Source: an uncultured Clostridia bacterium
Lineage (GTDB): Bacteria; Bacillota_A; Clostridia; TANB77; CAG-508
DNA length: 40,270 bases
Direction of reading: 5' to 3'
Assembly (NCBI GenBank): GCA_947594095.1
Contig: CANQEA010000007.1
Location: forward strand, 1 to 40,270
Made by a program: the position numbers and the translations under genes. Numbering within the stretch: position 1 is the first letter of the stretch; every line of letters starts with the position of its first letter. The notes under the pieces are model-generated. The model was given only the letters and a program-made list of their open reading frames with translations, made no database searches and was not told where the DNA came from. Shown here piece by piece: positions 7,428-16,533 of the stretch.

Positions 7428-10138
7428 TTTATTTTGAGTAATTTAAATATCTCTACAATAACAATTGGCGATAATATTAGTAGAATCAACTCCAAAACAT
7501 TTTCCATTGGTAAAACTGGTATACTAAATATTGTTCTAAGTGCTGGGATTGCTAAAATTACAATCATAAGCATAGCTGATACAAAAACTGCTCCAAGTAA
7601 AGTTTTATTATTTAGTATTTTAGTTTTGAAAATAGACTTTTTATTATCTCTTACATTAAATACATGTACAAGTTCTGCAAGTGCTAGTGTAACAAATGCC
7701 ATTGTTTGACCAACTTCTACTTTAGATTCATCAAGTGTTAATCCTTCTATTGGAGTAGTTGTTGTAGCTAATCCTATCATAAATGCTCCAAGTGTTAATA
7801 ATCCAATCATCATTCCTTGGTATAAAATTCTCCAAGTCATTTCTTTAGTAAACACACCTTTACCAGGTTTTTCTGGTTTACGTTTCATTATATCTGAATT
7901 TGCAGGGTCAAACGCTAATGCTAATGCAGGAAGCGAATCTGTAACTAAATTTATCCATAATATGTGTATAGGAAGTAATATTTCTAAATGCGATATATCA
8001 GTTATTCCAAACCAACTTGCAAATAGTGGTGTTGCAAGTGTTGCAAGTAGCAAAACAACTATTTCTCCAATATTACTAGATAATAAGAATTGTATAACTT
8101 TTAAAATGTTATCATAAATACGTCTTCCTTCTTCAACTGCTGAAACAATAGTTGCGAAATTATCATCTGTTAATATAACATCTGCTGCTTCTTTTGCAAC
8201 ATCTGTTCCTACAACTCCCATCGCACAACCAATATCTGATGTTTTTAAAGCTGGACTGTCATTTACGCCATCACCTGTCATTGCAACAATTTCGCCATTT
8301 TTTTGCCAAGCTTTTACTATTCTAACTTTATGTTCTGGAGATACTCTTGCATATACAGAATATTTTCTAATATTTTTTTCTAGGTCTTCATCTGACATCT
8401 TTTCTAGTTCTTGACCTGTAATTGCTTCTTCTTCATTTTCAAGTATACCAAGTTTTTTAGCAATTGCAGTTGCAGTTATCTTGTGGTCACCTGTAATCAT
8501 TACAGTTTTTATTCCAGCAGTCTTACATTTTTCAACTGCTTTTTTTGCTTCTTCTCTTGGAGGGTCTATCATACCTACTAAACCTACAAATGTTAAATCA
8601 CTTTCAATGTTTTTCATGTCTTCATCTGTTGGTTTATGATCTATTTCTTTATAACCACATGCTAATACTCTTAGAGCTTCTTTTGCCATAAGTTCATTAT
8701 GCTCTTTTATTGTTTTAGTGAATTCTTTTAAATCTTCTTTAACTTCTCCATCAAGCAAATAATTCTTACATTTACTTAATATTTCATCTACTCCACCTTT
8801 TGTATATACAATATATTTTCCATTTTCATCATTTATAGTTGTCATTAATTTTCTATCTGAATCAAATGGTACTTCATTTAAACGAGGCATTTGGTCATAT
8901 ACACTTGGGTTAAAATCTAATTTAAATGCCATATCTACTAATGCTGTTTCTGTAGGATCTCCTGTTAATGTTCCATCTTCTGAAACTTTTGTATCATTAC
9001 AAAGCATATTTGCTAAGACTAATAATCTTATATCTTGCGATTGTTCTTTTTCTATTAATTCTTCTAAATCTTGTGTTTTTCCATGTATAAATATCTTTTG
9101 TACTGTCATTTTATTTTGAGTTAATGTTCCTGTCTTGTCTGAGCATATTACTGTCGCACTTCCTAATGTTTCAACAGCTGGAAGTCTTTTTACAATTGCA
9201 TTTTTCTTAACCATTTTTTGAACACCAATTGCTAAAACAATTGTAGATACAGCAACTAATCCTTCAGGTATTGCTGCAACAGCTAAACTTACAGCAGTCA
9301 TAAACATAGGTATAATTTCTTTTCCTTGTAATAATCCTATTAGGAATATAACTGCACAAATAACAATTGCTACAATTCCTAAAGTTTTTCCTAGTTTATT
9401 TAATTTTTGTTGAAGCGGTGTTTCTTGTTTTTCTGTTTGATTTATCATCCCTGCAATCTTGCCAACTTCTGTGTTCATTCCTGTTTCTACAACAATTCCT
9501 TTTCCTCTACCATATGTTACTAAGCTAGATGAAAATAACATGTTAAATCTATCGCCTAAACCAACTTCTTCGCCTTCTATTGCTTCTACGCTTTTGTCAA
9601 CAGGTACAGATTCTCCAGTTAATGAACTTTCTTGTGATTTTAAGTTTACAGCTTCTATTATTCTTAAATCAGCAGGTATATAATCACCTGTGTCTAAAAC
9701 TACAACATCACCTGGAACTAATTCTTTAGCAGGAATTACTGTTATTTGTCCATTTCTCATTACTTTTGCAGCATGGTCTGTTAATTTTTGCAAAGCCTCT
9801 AAAGATTTTTCTGCTTTAGATTCTTGTGCAACACCAATTACTGCATTTAGAATAACAACAATCATAATAATTATTGTGTCTGTTATTCCTTCTCCTTGAG
9901 CAATTCCAACTGCACCAGATACAATTGCTGCAATTATTAGTATAATAATTGAAAAGTCTTTAAATTGGTCTATGAATCTTTGAAGTAATGTTTTTTTCTT
10001 AGCTTGTTGTAATTCATTTAGCCCATATTTACTTTTCTTTTCTTCTACCTGTTTATCAGTTAATCCACCTTTTAAATTGGTTTCTAAGTCTTTTTCTACT
10101 TGATTTACGCTTTTGCTATACCACTTGATTGATTCCAA
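7424..10138 (-). CDS. P-type Ca2+-transporting ATPase (P2A, SERCA-like)
   Basis: 904-residue plasma-membrane cation pump. In order: an N-terminal cytoplasmic region, first membrane hairpin (about 62-105), actuator domain with LTGES (173-177), M4 with PEGL (291-294), phosphorylation site DKTGTLT (Asp334), hinge TGDGVNDSPALK, and the C-terminal membrane domain. M5 reads SSNIGEIVV and M6 reads NLVTDSLPALALAFDP. These are the SERCA-type positions for the Asn, Glu and Asp ligands of Ca2+, so calcium export is the best call, with Mn2+ also possible in this group. The start is TTG at 10138, seven bases after GAGGTG, rather than any internal ATG. It is separated by 81 bp from the upstream glycosyltransferase and ends in its own terminator. 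Confidence 0.93.
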   Translation of the reverse strand: MESIKWYSKSVNQVEKDLETNLKGGLTDKQVEEKKSKYGLNELQQAKKKTLLQRFIDQFKDFSIIILIIAAIVSGAVGIAQGEGITDTIIIMIVVILNAVIGVAQESKAEKSLEALQKLTDHAAKVMRNGQITVIPAKELVPGDVVVLDTGDYIPADLRIIEAVNLKSQESSLTGESVPVDKSVEAIEGEEVGLGDRFNMLFSSSLVTYGRGKGIVVETGMNTEVGKIAGMINQTEKQETPLQQKLNKLGKTLGIVAIVICAVIFLIGLLQGKEIIPMFMTAVSLAVAAIPEGLVAVSTIVLAIGVQKMVKKNAIVKRLPAVETLGSATVICSDKTGTLTQNKMTVQKIFIHGKTQDLEELIEKEQSQDIRLLVLANMLCNDTKVSEDGTLTGDPTETALVDMAFKLDFNPSVYDQMPRLNEVPFDSDRKLMTTINDENGKYIVYTKGGVDEILSKCKNYLLDGEVKEDLKEFTKTIKEHNELMAKEALRVLACGYKEIDHKPTDEDMKNIESDLTFVGLVGMIDPPREEAKKAVEKCKTAGIKTVMITGDHKITATAIAKKLGILENEEEAITGQELEKMSDEDLEKNIRKYSVYARVSPEHKVRIVKAWQKNGEIVAMTGDGVNDSPALKTSDIGCAMGVVGTDVAKEAADVILTDDNFATIVSAVEEGRRIYDNILKVIQFLLSSNIGEIVVLLLATLATPLFASWFGITDISHLEILLPIHILWINLVTDSLPALALAFDPANSDIMKRKPEKPGKGVFTKEMTWRILYQGMMIGLLTLGAFMIGLATTTTPIEGLTLDESKVEVGQTMAFVTLALAELVHVFNVRDNKKSIFKTKILNNKTLLGAVFVSAMLMIVILAIPALRTIFSIPVLPMENVLELILLILSPIVIVEIFKLLKIN

Positions 10139-10219
10139 TAAAAATCACCTCTATATATTATCTTCTACATTTTTATATGCATTAAATTATATTTTTATAC
10201 TTGGTCTTTCTTTAATAAC

Positions 10220-11170
10220 TTATTTTATTTCATTTATTTCTTTTTCTCCATTGTATTCATTTACTAAATACAATGGTCTATTTTTAGTTTCTTTAAATAT
10301 TCTACCTAGATATTCTCCAACAATTCCAAATAGTAATATTTGGATTCCTGAGAAAAACAATATAAGTAGAATAATTGCTTGATATGCTTGTATTGCTTCA
10401 TGCACTACAAAACTTTTTGCAATTACATATACAAAATATACAAACAAAACTATAAATGTAGGAATTGCAATAAAAGTAGATAATCTAAGTGGTGATGTTG
10501 TAAATGATGTAATACCATCAATTGCTAAATCTATTAATTTAATGTAATTCCATTTTGTAGTTCCAGCAACTCTTGGTTCTCTATCATATAAAACTTCTTT
10601 TTTCTTATATCCAATCCAGCTAAACATACTTTTTGTATTTCTTTGAGATTCACGAAGTTTCTTAAGAGCATTTACACATCTTCTATCAAGTAATCTAAAA
10701 TCTCCAGTATCTCTTTGAATTTCAACCTTTGTTAGATGTTGTAATACTTTATAATACATTTTTGATGTAAATTTTTTAAGCCAGCTTTCGCCTTTTCTGC
10801 TTCTTCTTCTAGCATATACGTCATCATAGCCTTCTTCCCAATATTTTACAAGCTCTGGAATTAATTCTGGTGGATCTTGCAAGTCTGCATCCATAAATAT
10901 AACACAATCCCCTGTTGCATAATCTAGGCCTGCAATCATTGCAATTTCCTTTCCAAAATTTCTAGAAAAATCTACATAACATATTCTATTATCTTGATCT
11001 CTTAATAATTTAATTATTTCGAGTGTTTTATCCTTGCTGCCATCATTTACAAAAAGTATTTCAAATTCATAATTACTCATTTCTTCCATTAGTTTTTGTA
11101 ATCTTGCATAAAGTAGAGGCAAGGATTCTTCTTCGTTATAAGATGGTATAATTATAGTTATTTTTTTCAT
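10220..11170 (-). CDS. GT2 polyprenyl-phosphate glycosyltransferase (GtrB/DPM1-like)
   Basis: 316 residues. The N-terminal GT-A domain (about 1-230) has IIPSYNEEESL, VNDGSKDKT, the metal-binding DADLQDPP and QRDTGDFRLLDR. Two transmembrane helices follow (about 232-255 and 265-290), with a short basic tail. This is the layout of enzymes that move a sugar from a nucleotide donor to undecaprenyl phosphate on the cytoplasmic face, so that it can be flipped and used outside the cell. It is paralogous to the protein at 15580-16512, but it is not next to a GtrA-type flippase gene. It may share that flippase or serve another surface polymer. It sits last in the polysaccharide run, 69 bp after an anchored protein of unknown function. 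Sugar specificity cannot be read from sequence. Confidence 0.9.
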   Translation of the reverse strand: MKKITIIIPSYNEEESLPLLYARLQKLMEEMSNYEFEILFVNDGSKDKTLEIIKLLRDQDNRICYVDFSRNFGKEIAMIAGLDYATGDCVIFMDADLQDPPELIPELVKYWEEGYDDVYARRRSRKGESWLKKFTSKMYYKVLQHLTKVEIQRDTGDFRLLDRRCVNALKKLRESQRNTKSMFSWIGYKKKEVLYDREPRVAGTTKWNYIKLIDLAIDGITSFTTSPLRLSTFIAIPTFIVLFVYFVYVIAKSFVVHEAIQAYQAIILLILFFSGIQILLFGIVGEYLGRIFKETKNRPLYLVNEYNGEKEINEIK

Positions 11171-11239
11171 TTATAATCACATTCCTTCCTATGACTTGAG
11201 CATACTATATAAATATATTTTGATTGAACTTTTATAGTA

Positions 11240-11950
11240 TTATTGCATATTTTGTATAGTTAAATCTAAAATTTCTTCATTTGATAATTTATTATTTTTA
11301 TTTGTTGTAATTTCTATGATTTTATTATCTTCGTTTTCATAAACATCTACTGCTTGGTATGGGTCCATTTGTTCAAAAGGATATTCTACAATTTCTCCTG
11401 ATATCTCATCTCTTATATATGATGCTCCATTTATATCAATTATATATAATTTATTTGATTGTATAGCATTATCTAATTTTTGAGTATTGCTACTATATCC
11501 TTGATCTTTTATCAAATACCCTTTTTCATTTATTGTATAACTTTCTATACCATCCTCTTTTAATAAATTTAGAAACTTATCTCTAGAATTTTCTGAAATC
11601 CATATTCCATTTTCATTTGGTCTATTATTTAATAATTTTTCTATTTCATCGTCTTGTGGCTTACTTTCCTTTAAGATTCCAGCAAGGGCAGTATCAAATT
11701 GAATATTTGGTCTTACTTGAATAATTTGTCTTCCATCATATTCTTCTTCTACTTGATAAATATTTGTATTTCCAGTTGCATTTATTTTATTTTTTATTTC
11801 CTCTATTACATTTTCATCATATTTTACACCATTTCCTATATCATTACCTTCATCCTTATTATTTGCAATATTAAAAGCATTTTGAAATACGAAAAATAAA
11901 ATAACTCCAATAAGTATTATCCCTAATATAATAATGACCTTTTTTTTCAT
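11240..11950 (-). CDS. Membrane-anchored protein of unknown function
   Basis: I do not recognise this 236-residue protein. A short basic start and a hydrophobic segment (about 4-23) form an uncleaved anchor or signal peptide; the remainder is an acidic extracellular domain. A stretch around 110-165 (NENGIWISENSRDKFLNLLK, GYLIKDQG) could be a small alpha-beta fold, and the C-terminal part repeats YE/NE-type acidic strands. The gene starts five bases after the stop of the trefoil carboxypeptidase, so the two are almost certainly co-translated. That makes a wall-associated accessory role plausible, for example as an inhibitor, chaperone or cofactor of that peptidase. This is inference from position only; no catalytic motif is visible. 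Confidence 0.7.
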   Translation of the reverse strand: MKKKVIIILGIILIGVILFFVFQNAFNIANNKDEGNDIGNGVKYDENVIEEIKNKINATGNTNIYQVEEEYDGRQIIQVRPNIQFDTALAGILKESKPQDDEIEKLLNNRPNENGIWISENSRDKFLNLLKEDGIESYTINEKGYLIKDQGYSSNTQKLDNAIQSNKLYIIDINGASYIRDEISGEIVEYPFEQMDPYQAVDVYENEDNKIIEITTNKNNKLSNEEILDLTIQNMQ

Positions 11951-11955
11951 AGATT

Positions 11956-14900
11956 TTAATTCTCCCTTAACATTTGCATTGTAGCATTAATAAATTTTTG
12001 TGGGTAATTCCAATTTACAGTTTGGTCATGTCCCCATACTTGAGGAAGTTCAACTAAAACCGACCTTGTATTACTCAATGTTCTTGCCCAATTAACAAAA
12101 TATCCTGAACCATATGAATAAATGTGGTTTGGTAAACCAAATTGATTTCTATAATATGCACCTAAACCATAATCTCCAATAGTTTCATTAAGCCATCCGT
12201 GAATGTCAATTACAATATTTTTGCTTCCCTGATGATTTAAAATAAAATCTCTTAAATCTCTTGCTTCATATGCTTGGAATGCTTCTGTTCCATTATAATT
12301 TCTACTACTTGTTTCTCTTTTATATCCAACAGACCAGTTTCTATTCATATCAATTCCTCGGTTTCCTGGTGCCATACTATATAATGTATTTCTACCTGGT
12401 CCATTATTTGTCCATCCATAATTTTGCCCATCTGGATTTAAACATGGGAAAATATAAATTGTCCAATTATTTATTATAGAACTATCTAAATTATTTTTTA
12501 AATAATTTTTAAATTCTTCAGCAATAAATGTTAACTCTGCTCCATCATGATTATACGAATCTTCAAATCCATGTATAGAAAATCCTGTAAAAAGTTTTTT
12601 AGAACCTTTTCCAAATTTATAGTATTTTAAATTCGTTCCATTATAATCTCCTTTTACAGCTAACCCAGATCTTCCATATGTTCCTTCCTCAAAATAATTT
12701 CTTTGCCCTGTTACAAATCTGAATTTTTGAGCATTTGTTCCATTTGGAGAACATGTCCAAATATTTTGTCCATTTATGTCTTTACCATCATACACATCTA
12801 ATGCTTTACCATTTGCTTTGCATATTAGTGTATAATATCCTTCTCCTGCTTCTTTTATTTGCCATTGTTGATTACTTTCTCCGATATAGTCTGATTGATA
12901 TACATTACTAGATTGCATATCTACAGTTAGGGCTTTATTTGAATGTTTTGCCGTTATTTTATATGTGTCTGTTGTAAGTGCCTCTAGTTTAAATTTTTGT
13001 TGGTCAACATTGTCTGCTGTATATAACTGAATGTTTGCTTTATTTTCTTTAGACGCAGAAACGACATCTAATATCATATTTTCGTTTAATTTTGTTTCTA
13101 TTTCATAAGTATTATTGTTAATAATATTAACAGGAATGAATTTGAATTTTTGAGCATCAACGCCTTTATCATAATGCAATTGAATATTTGTACCATTTAC
13201 ATTTATATTAGAATTTTCAACATCTAAACAAAGACCATTCGCTTTTGAAATAATAGTATAATATCCATCTTCATTTGCTTTTAAATACCAACATTGATTG
13301 TCAGTACTATTCCATTCACATTGACTAATATTAGCACAAAAATTTGAATTACCATCATACACATCTAAAACTTTTGCAGAATGAACAGCTGTTATTCTAT
13401 AACAATTAGTGTTTGGTATTTTTGTCACATGGAACTTTTGCTGTTGTACTACATTATTTGCATAAATTTGCACATTTGCAAAATTATTATAGCCCCCATT
13501 AACTACATCTAATACTTTATTACTTTTTAATTGTATTTGATATACACCGTCTTGTAAACTTTGCACAATATTTTGTTTAGGCGTCTCATTTACAAAAATA
13601 AATATTTGTGAATTTGAATTAGTTTCTTCTTTTAATTGTAAATTTTGACCATTTTGAGCATAAGACTTTCCTAAATCTATAAATAAAGATCCACATTTAG
13701 ATACAATACTATAAAGATTTTTTCCTTGTTCTTTTAATATCCATTTTTGTGTATCTAAATTTTTGTCATCCTCCTGTGTTATCTGACTTCCTATTCTTGG
13801 GCTTTCGCTTTCAACAGTTAAAACCTTTTTAGAATTTTTTGATCTTATTTTGTAAAATCCATTTTCTACATATTCAATTTCAAATTTTTGTTGCAATACT
13901 TGTTTTGTATTATCCCAAACTTGAATAATACCACCATTTTGCATAGATGCTGATTCTACATCAAAAACTTTTTTATTATCTACAGTACTAATTATTCTAT
14001 ATGTTCCATCTTCTGCAGATTTTGTCCCTTTTATTTCATATGGTTCAAATTTAAATTTTTGCGCACTTGATTTTGTTTCTGTATATACCCTAATATTTGC
14101 TCCATTTTTAGCAGTTGTACTATTTACATCTAAAAATAAGCCATTTTTCTTTGAAATAATATAGAAATATCCGTCACCTGATTCTTTTATTACCCATTTT
14201 TGCGCATCAGTTCCATTTGATGTATGTTGCCATACGTTTGTACCTGGTTGCATTCCTCCATTCGCCACATCTAAAACCTTGCCTGAGTGTATTGCCATAA
14301 TTGTATAAAATCCATCTCCCAAGTAAGTTATTTTATATCTTTGTTGGGGAACTCCTGTATATTCATATAGTTGCACATTTGCCTCTGCTTTTGTAGAACC
14401 ACCCGTTATATCTATAACATATTTGTCATTAAGAGCAGAGCGAATCACATAATTTCCATTATTCAATGTTTTTGTTCCTTGTATTTCTGGTTGTTTAGGA
14501 GTTTCTGGCTCAATATTTCCACCTGGGTTATTGTTACTATCATCTATCTTATCAAACATAAATCTCTGTGCATAAGAACCTGTTCCTGTAAATACTTTTA
14601 TATTGGTTCCATTCCTTGCTTCTGCATTATTTACATCTAGATATAATCCATTCTTTTTTGATATGATGTAATAATATCCATTCCCTGCATCTTTTATTGT
14701 CCATTTTTGTGCATCTGTTCCATTTGAAGCGTGTTGCCATACGTTTGTACCTGGTTGCATTCCCCCATTTGCTACATCTAAAACCTTGTTTGAATGTACC
14801 GCCATGATTGTATAATAACCATCGCCTAAATAAGTAACTTTATATTTTTGTTGTGCAACTCCTGTATATTCATATAATTGCACATTTGCCTCTACTTTTG

Positions 14901-15102
14901 TAGAACCTCCTGTTATATCTATAACATACTTACTATTAAGTGCAGATCTAATAACATAAGTTCCATCTGATATAGTTCCTTTATTTGCAATTGTTTCAAT
15001 ATTTTCACCATCTTTTGAGTACGAAATACACATACCATATAAACTTATACATATAAGAATAATTAATAACAATATTATAATTTTATTTATTTTGTGTTTC
15101 AT
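11956..15102 (-). CDS. Secreted M14 zinc carboxypeptidase with five ricin-type beta-trefoil domains
   Basis: 1048 residues. An N-terminal hydrophobic signal or anchor (about 8-26) is followed by five ricin-B/CBM13-like trefoil domains of about 140-150 residues. Each has the repeated pattern DGxYxIxSALNxKYVxDI, GDGYYTI, HSNKxLDVxNGG, TDAQKWxIK and NGLYLDV. The catalytic domain (801-1048) is a metallocarboxypeptidase: the zinc ligands are HGFE (His844, Glu847) and His968 in DIHGW, Arg921 is in DMNRNW and the general base Glu1018 is in LVELP. Bacterial M14 enzymes of this kind trim amino acids from peptidoglycan stem peptides or secreted proteins, and the trefoils should bind surface glycans. 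The gene sits in the polysaccharide run, 39 bp after gtrA, and is coupled to the anchored protein downstream. Substrate is inferred. Confidence 0.9.
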   Translation of the reverse strand: MKHKINKIIILLLIILICISLYGMCISYSKDGENIETIANKGTISDGTYVIRSALNSKYVIDITGGSTKVEANVQLYEYTGVAQQKYKVTYLGDGYYTIMAVHSNKVLDVANGGMQPGTNVWQHASNGTDAQKWTIKDAGNGYYYIISKKNGLYLDVNNAEARNGTNIKVFTGTGSYAQRFMFDKIDDSNNNPGGNIEPETPKQPEIQGTKTLNNGNYVIRSALNDKYVIDITGGSTKAEANVQLYEYTGVPQQRYKITYLGDGFYTIMAIHSGKVLDVANGGMQPGTNVWQHTSNGTDAQKWVIKESGDGYFYIISKKNGLFLDVNSTTAKNGANIRVYTETKSSAQKFKFEPYEIKGTKSAEDGTYRIISTVDNKKVFDVESASMQNGGIIQVWDNTKQVLQQKFEIEYVENGFYKIRSKNSKKVLTVESESPRIGSQITQEDDKNLDTQKWILKEQGKNLYSIVSKCGSLFIDLGKSYAQNGQNLQLKEETNSNSQIFIFVNETPKQNIVQSLQDGVYQIQLKSNKVLDVVNGGYNNFANVQIYANNVVQQQKFHVTKIPNTNCYRITAVHSAKVLDVYDGNSNFCANISQCEWNSTDNQCWYLKANEDGYYTIISKANGLCLDVENSNINVNGTNIQLHYDKGVDAQKFKFIPVNIINNNTYEIETKLNENMILDVVSASKENKANIQLYTADNVDQQKFKLEALTTDTYKITAKHSNKALTVDMQSSNVYQSDYIGESNQQWQIKEAGEGYYTLICKANGKALDVYDGKDINGQNIWTCSPNGTNAQKFRFVTGQRNYFEEGTYGRSGLAVKGDYNGTNLKYYKFGKGSKKLFTGFSIHGFEDSYNHDGAELTFIAEEFKNYLKNNLDSSIINNWTIYIFPCLNPDGQNYGWTNNGPGRNTLYSMAPGNRGIDMNRNWSVGYKRETSSRNYNGTEAFQAYEARDLRDFILNHQGSKNIVIDIHGWLNETIGDYGLGAYYRNQFGLPNHIYSYGSGYFVNWARTLSNTRSVLVELPQVWGHDQTVNWNYPQKFINATMQMLREN

Positions 15103-15141
15103 TACACATCTTCTCCTTATTAATTTTAAGAATTGTAAATC

Positions 15142-15564
15142 TTATTTATTATCTTGCTTAAAAGTATAAAATTTGCTTATGAGATAATTTAAAATTACAA
15201 TTATAACATTTATAGCACATTTACTTATTATTGGTGGTATAGGTGTTTTGAATAGAAGAAAACAGCCGAAAAATTCAATAAACATTGTAACTGCACGACC
15301 AGCTATAAATTTAAGAAATTCTCTGAATTTTTCTTTTATTCCTCTTGCTTGAGAATGGAATACCCAATTTTTATTTGTAAAATAAGCAAACAAAATAGCT
15401 AATGAAATTGCAAGAAAATTAGATAAATCTTCATTCCAGCTTAATACACTATTCATAATGTAAAAAGAACCTATATTAACAAGTGTTGTTAATACTCCAA
15501 ATATTACATATAATATAATATCTCTTGTTAAATATTTTTTTACAATTTTTTTTATTCTATCCAT
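15142..15564 (-). CDS. GtrA-family small membrane protein (candidate lipid-linked sugar flippase)
   Basis: 140 residues with four predicted membrane helices and the GtrA-family start: a basic N-terminus, then YVIFGVLTTLVNIGSFYIMN, followed by LAISLAILFAYFTNKNWVFHS, where the AYFTNKxWVF motif is diagnostic. GtrA/GtcA proteins are thought to move undecaprenyl-phosphate-linked sugar across the membrane. The gene follows the GtrB-like transferase by 15 bp and, two genes upstream, the GtrII-like polytopic transferase. Together they form a standard three-part glycosylation cassette. In Gram-positive bacteria such cassettes decorate teichoic acids or other wall polymers. The assignment to the family is strong; the transport direction and sugar are from family knowledge. 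Confidence 0.9.
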   Translation of the reverse strand: MDRIKKIVKKYLTRDIILYVIFGVLTTLVNIGSFYIMNSVLSWNEDLSNFLAISLAILFAYFTNKNWVFHSQARGIKEKFREFLKFIAGRAVTMFIEFFGCFLLFKTPIPPIISKCAINVIIVILNYLISKFYTFKQDNK

Positions 15565-15579
15565 ATTAATCCCTGCTTT

Positions 15580-16512
15580 TTAATCTATTTTTTCTTTAAT
15601 AATATATTTAGGTCTATCCTTAATTTCCATATACATTTTTGCAATATATTCTGATAATATTCCAATAGAGATAAGTTGCACTCCTCCCATAAATAATACA
15701 GATGTTATAATAGATGCATATCCAGGTACTTCTTTTCCATATATTAAAGTTTGTACTAATATAATTAACCCTAAAATTATTGCAATTATAGATATCACTA
15801 AACCTATTACTATTGAAATTTTTAAAGGTTTAGTTGAGAATGCAATAATACCTTCCTTTGCATACTGAAATAATCCCCAAAAATTCCATTTCGATTTCCC
15901 AGCAGCTCTTTCTTTATTTGTTGTTTCTATATATTTAACATTAAATCCAACCCAAGAAAATATACCTTTTGAAAATCTATTATATTCTTTTAATTCTAAT
16001 ATTGCATCAACTACTTGTCTTGTCATCATTCTATAATCTTGTGCACCTTGTTTTACTTCTATTTTACTACTTCCATGCATTAATTTATAAAACATTCTAG
16101 AAAAAGCACTTCTAATTTTAGATTCACCTTTTCTATCTTTTCTAACAGTGGTTACAACGTCAAATCCCTCTTTTATTCCATCTAACATCTCTAATATTTT
16201 ATCTGGAGAATGTTGTAAATCAGCATCCATTATTACAATTAAATCTCCTTGGCAATTTTCTAAACCTGCATACATAGCAGATTCTTTGCCAAAATTTCTT
16301 GAGAAACTAACTATTCTTATTTTATTATCATTTTCTTTTAATTGTTTTAAAATTTCTAGTGTTTTGTCTTTACTACCATCATTTATAAAAAGTATTTCAT
16401 AATCATACTCATTTTTTATTTTGTCAATAACAACCCTATGAATCTCTTCATTAAATAATTTTAAAACTTCTTCCTCATTATAACATGGTACAATAATAGA
16501 TATTTTTTTCAT
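15580..16512 (-). CDS. GtrB-like undecaprenyl-phosphate glycosyltransferase (GT2)
   Basis: 310 residues. The GT-A domain carries IIVPCYNEEEVL, INDGSKDKT, the metal site DADLQHSP, and KQGAQDYRMMTRQVV followed by AAGKSKWNFWGLF. Two C-terminal membrane helices (about 232-255 and 268-292) hold it to the inner face. It should load a sugar on undecaprenyl phosphate for the neighbouring GtrA-like flippase and GtrII-like transferase. It shares the same architecture as the protein at 10220-11170 but has clearly different acceptor-side sequence, so the two probably differ in sugar. Gaps of 21 bp upstream and 15 bp downstream indicate one operon. The start ATG at 16512 is followed by the usual MKKISIIVP and preceded by AAAGGAAAA. 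Confidence 0.92.
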   Translation of the reverse strand: MKKISIIVPCYNEEEVLKLFNEEIHRVVIDKIKNEYDYEILFINDGSKDKTLEILKQLKENDNKIRIVSFSRNFGKESAMYAGLENCQGDLIVIMDADLQHSPDKILEMLDGIKEGFDVVTTVRKDRKGESKIRSAFSRMFYKLMHGSSKIEVKQGAQDYRMMTRQVVDAILELKEYNRFSKGIFSWVGFNVKYIETTNKERAAGKSKWNFWGLFQYAKEGIIAFSTKPLKISIVIGLVISIIAIILGLIILVQTLIYGKEVPGYASIITSVLFMGGVQLISIGILSEYIAKMYMEIKDRPKYIIKEKID

Positions 16513-16533
16513 TTTATTTTCCTTTCATCTTTA

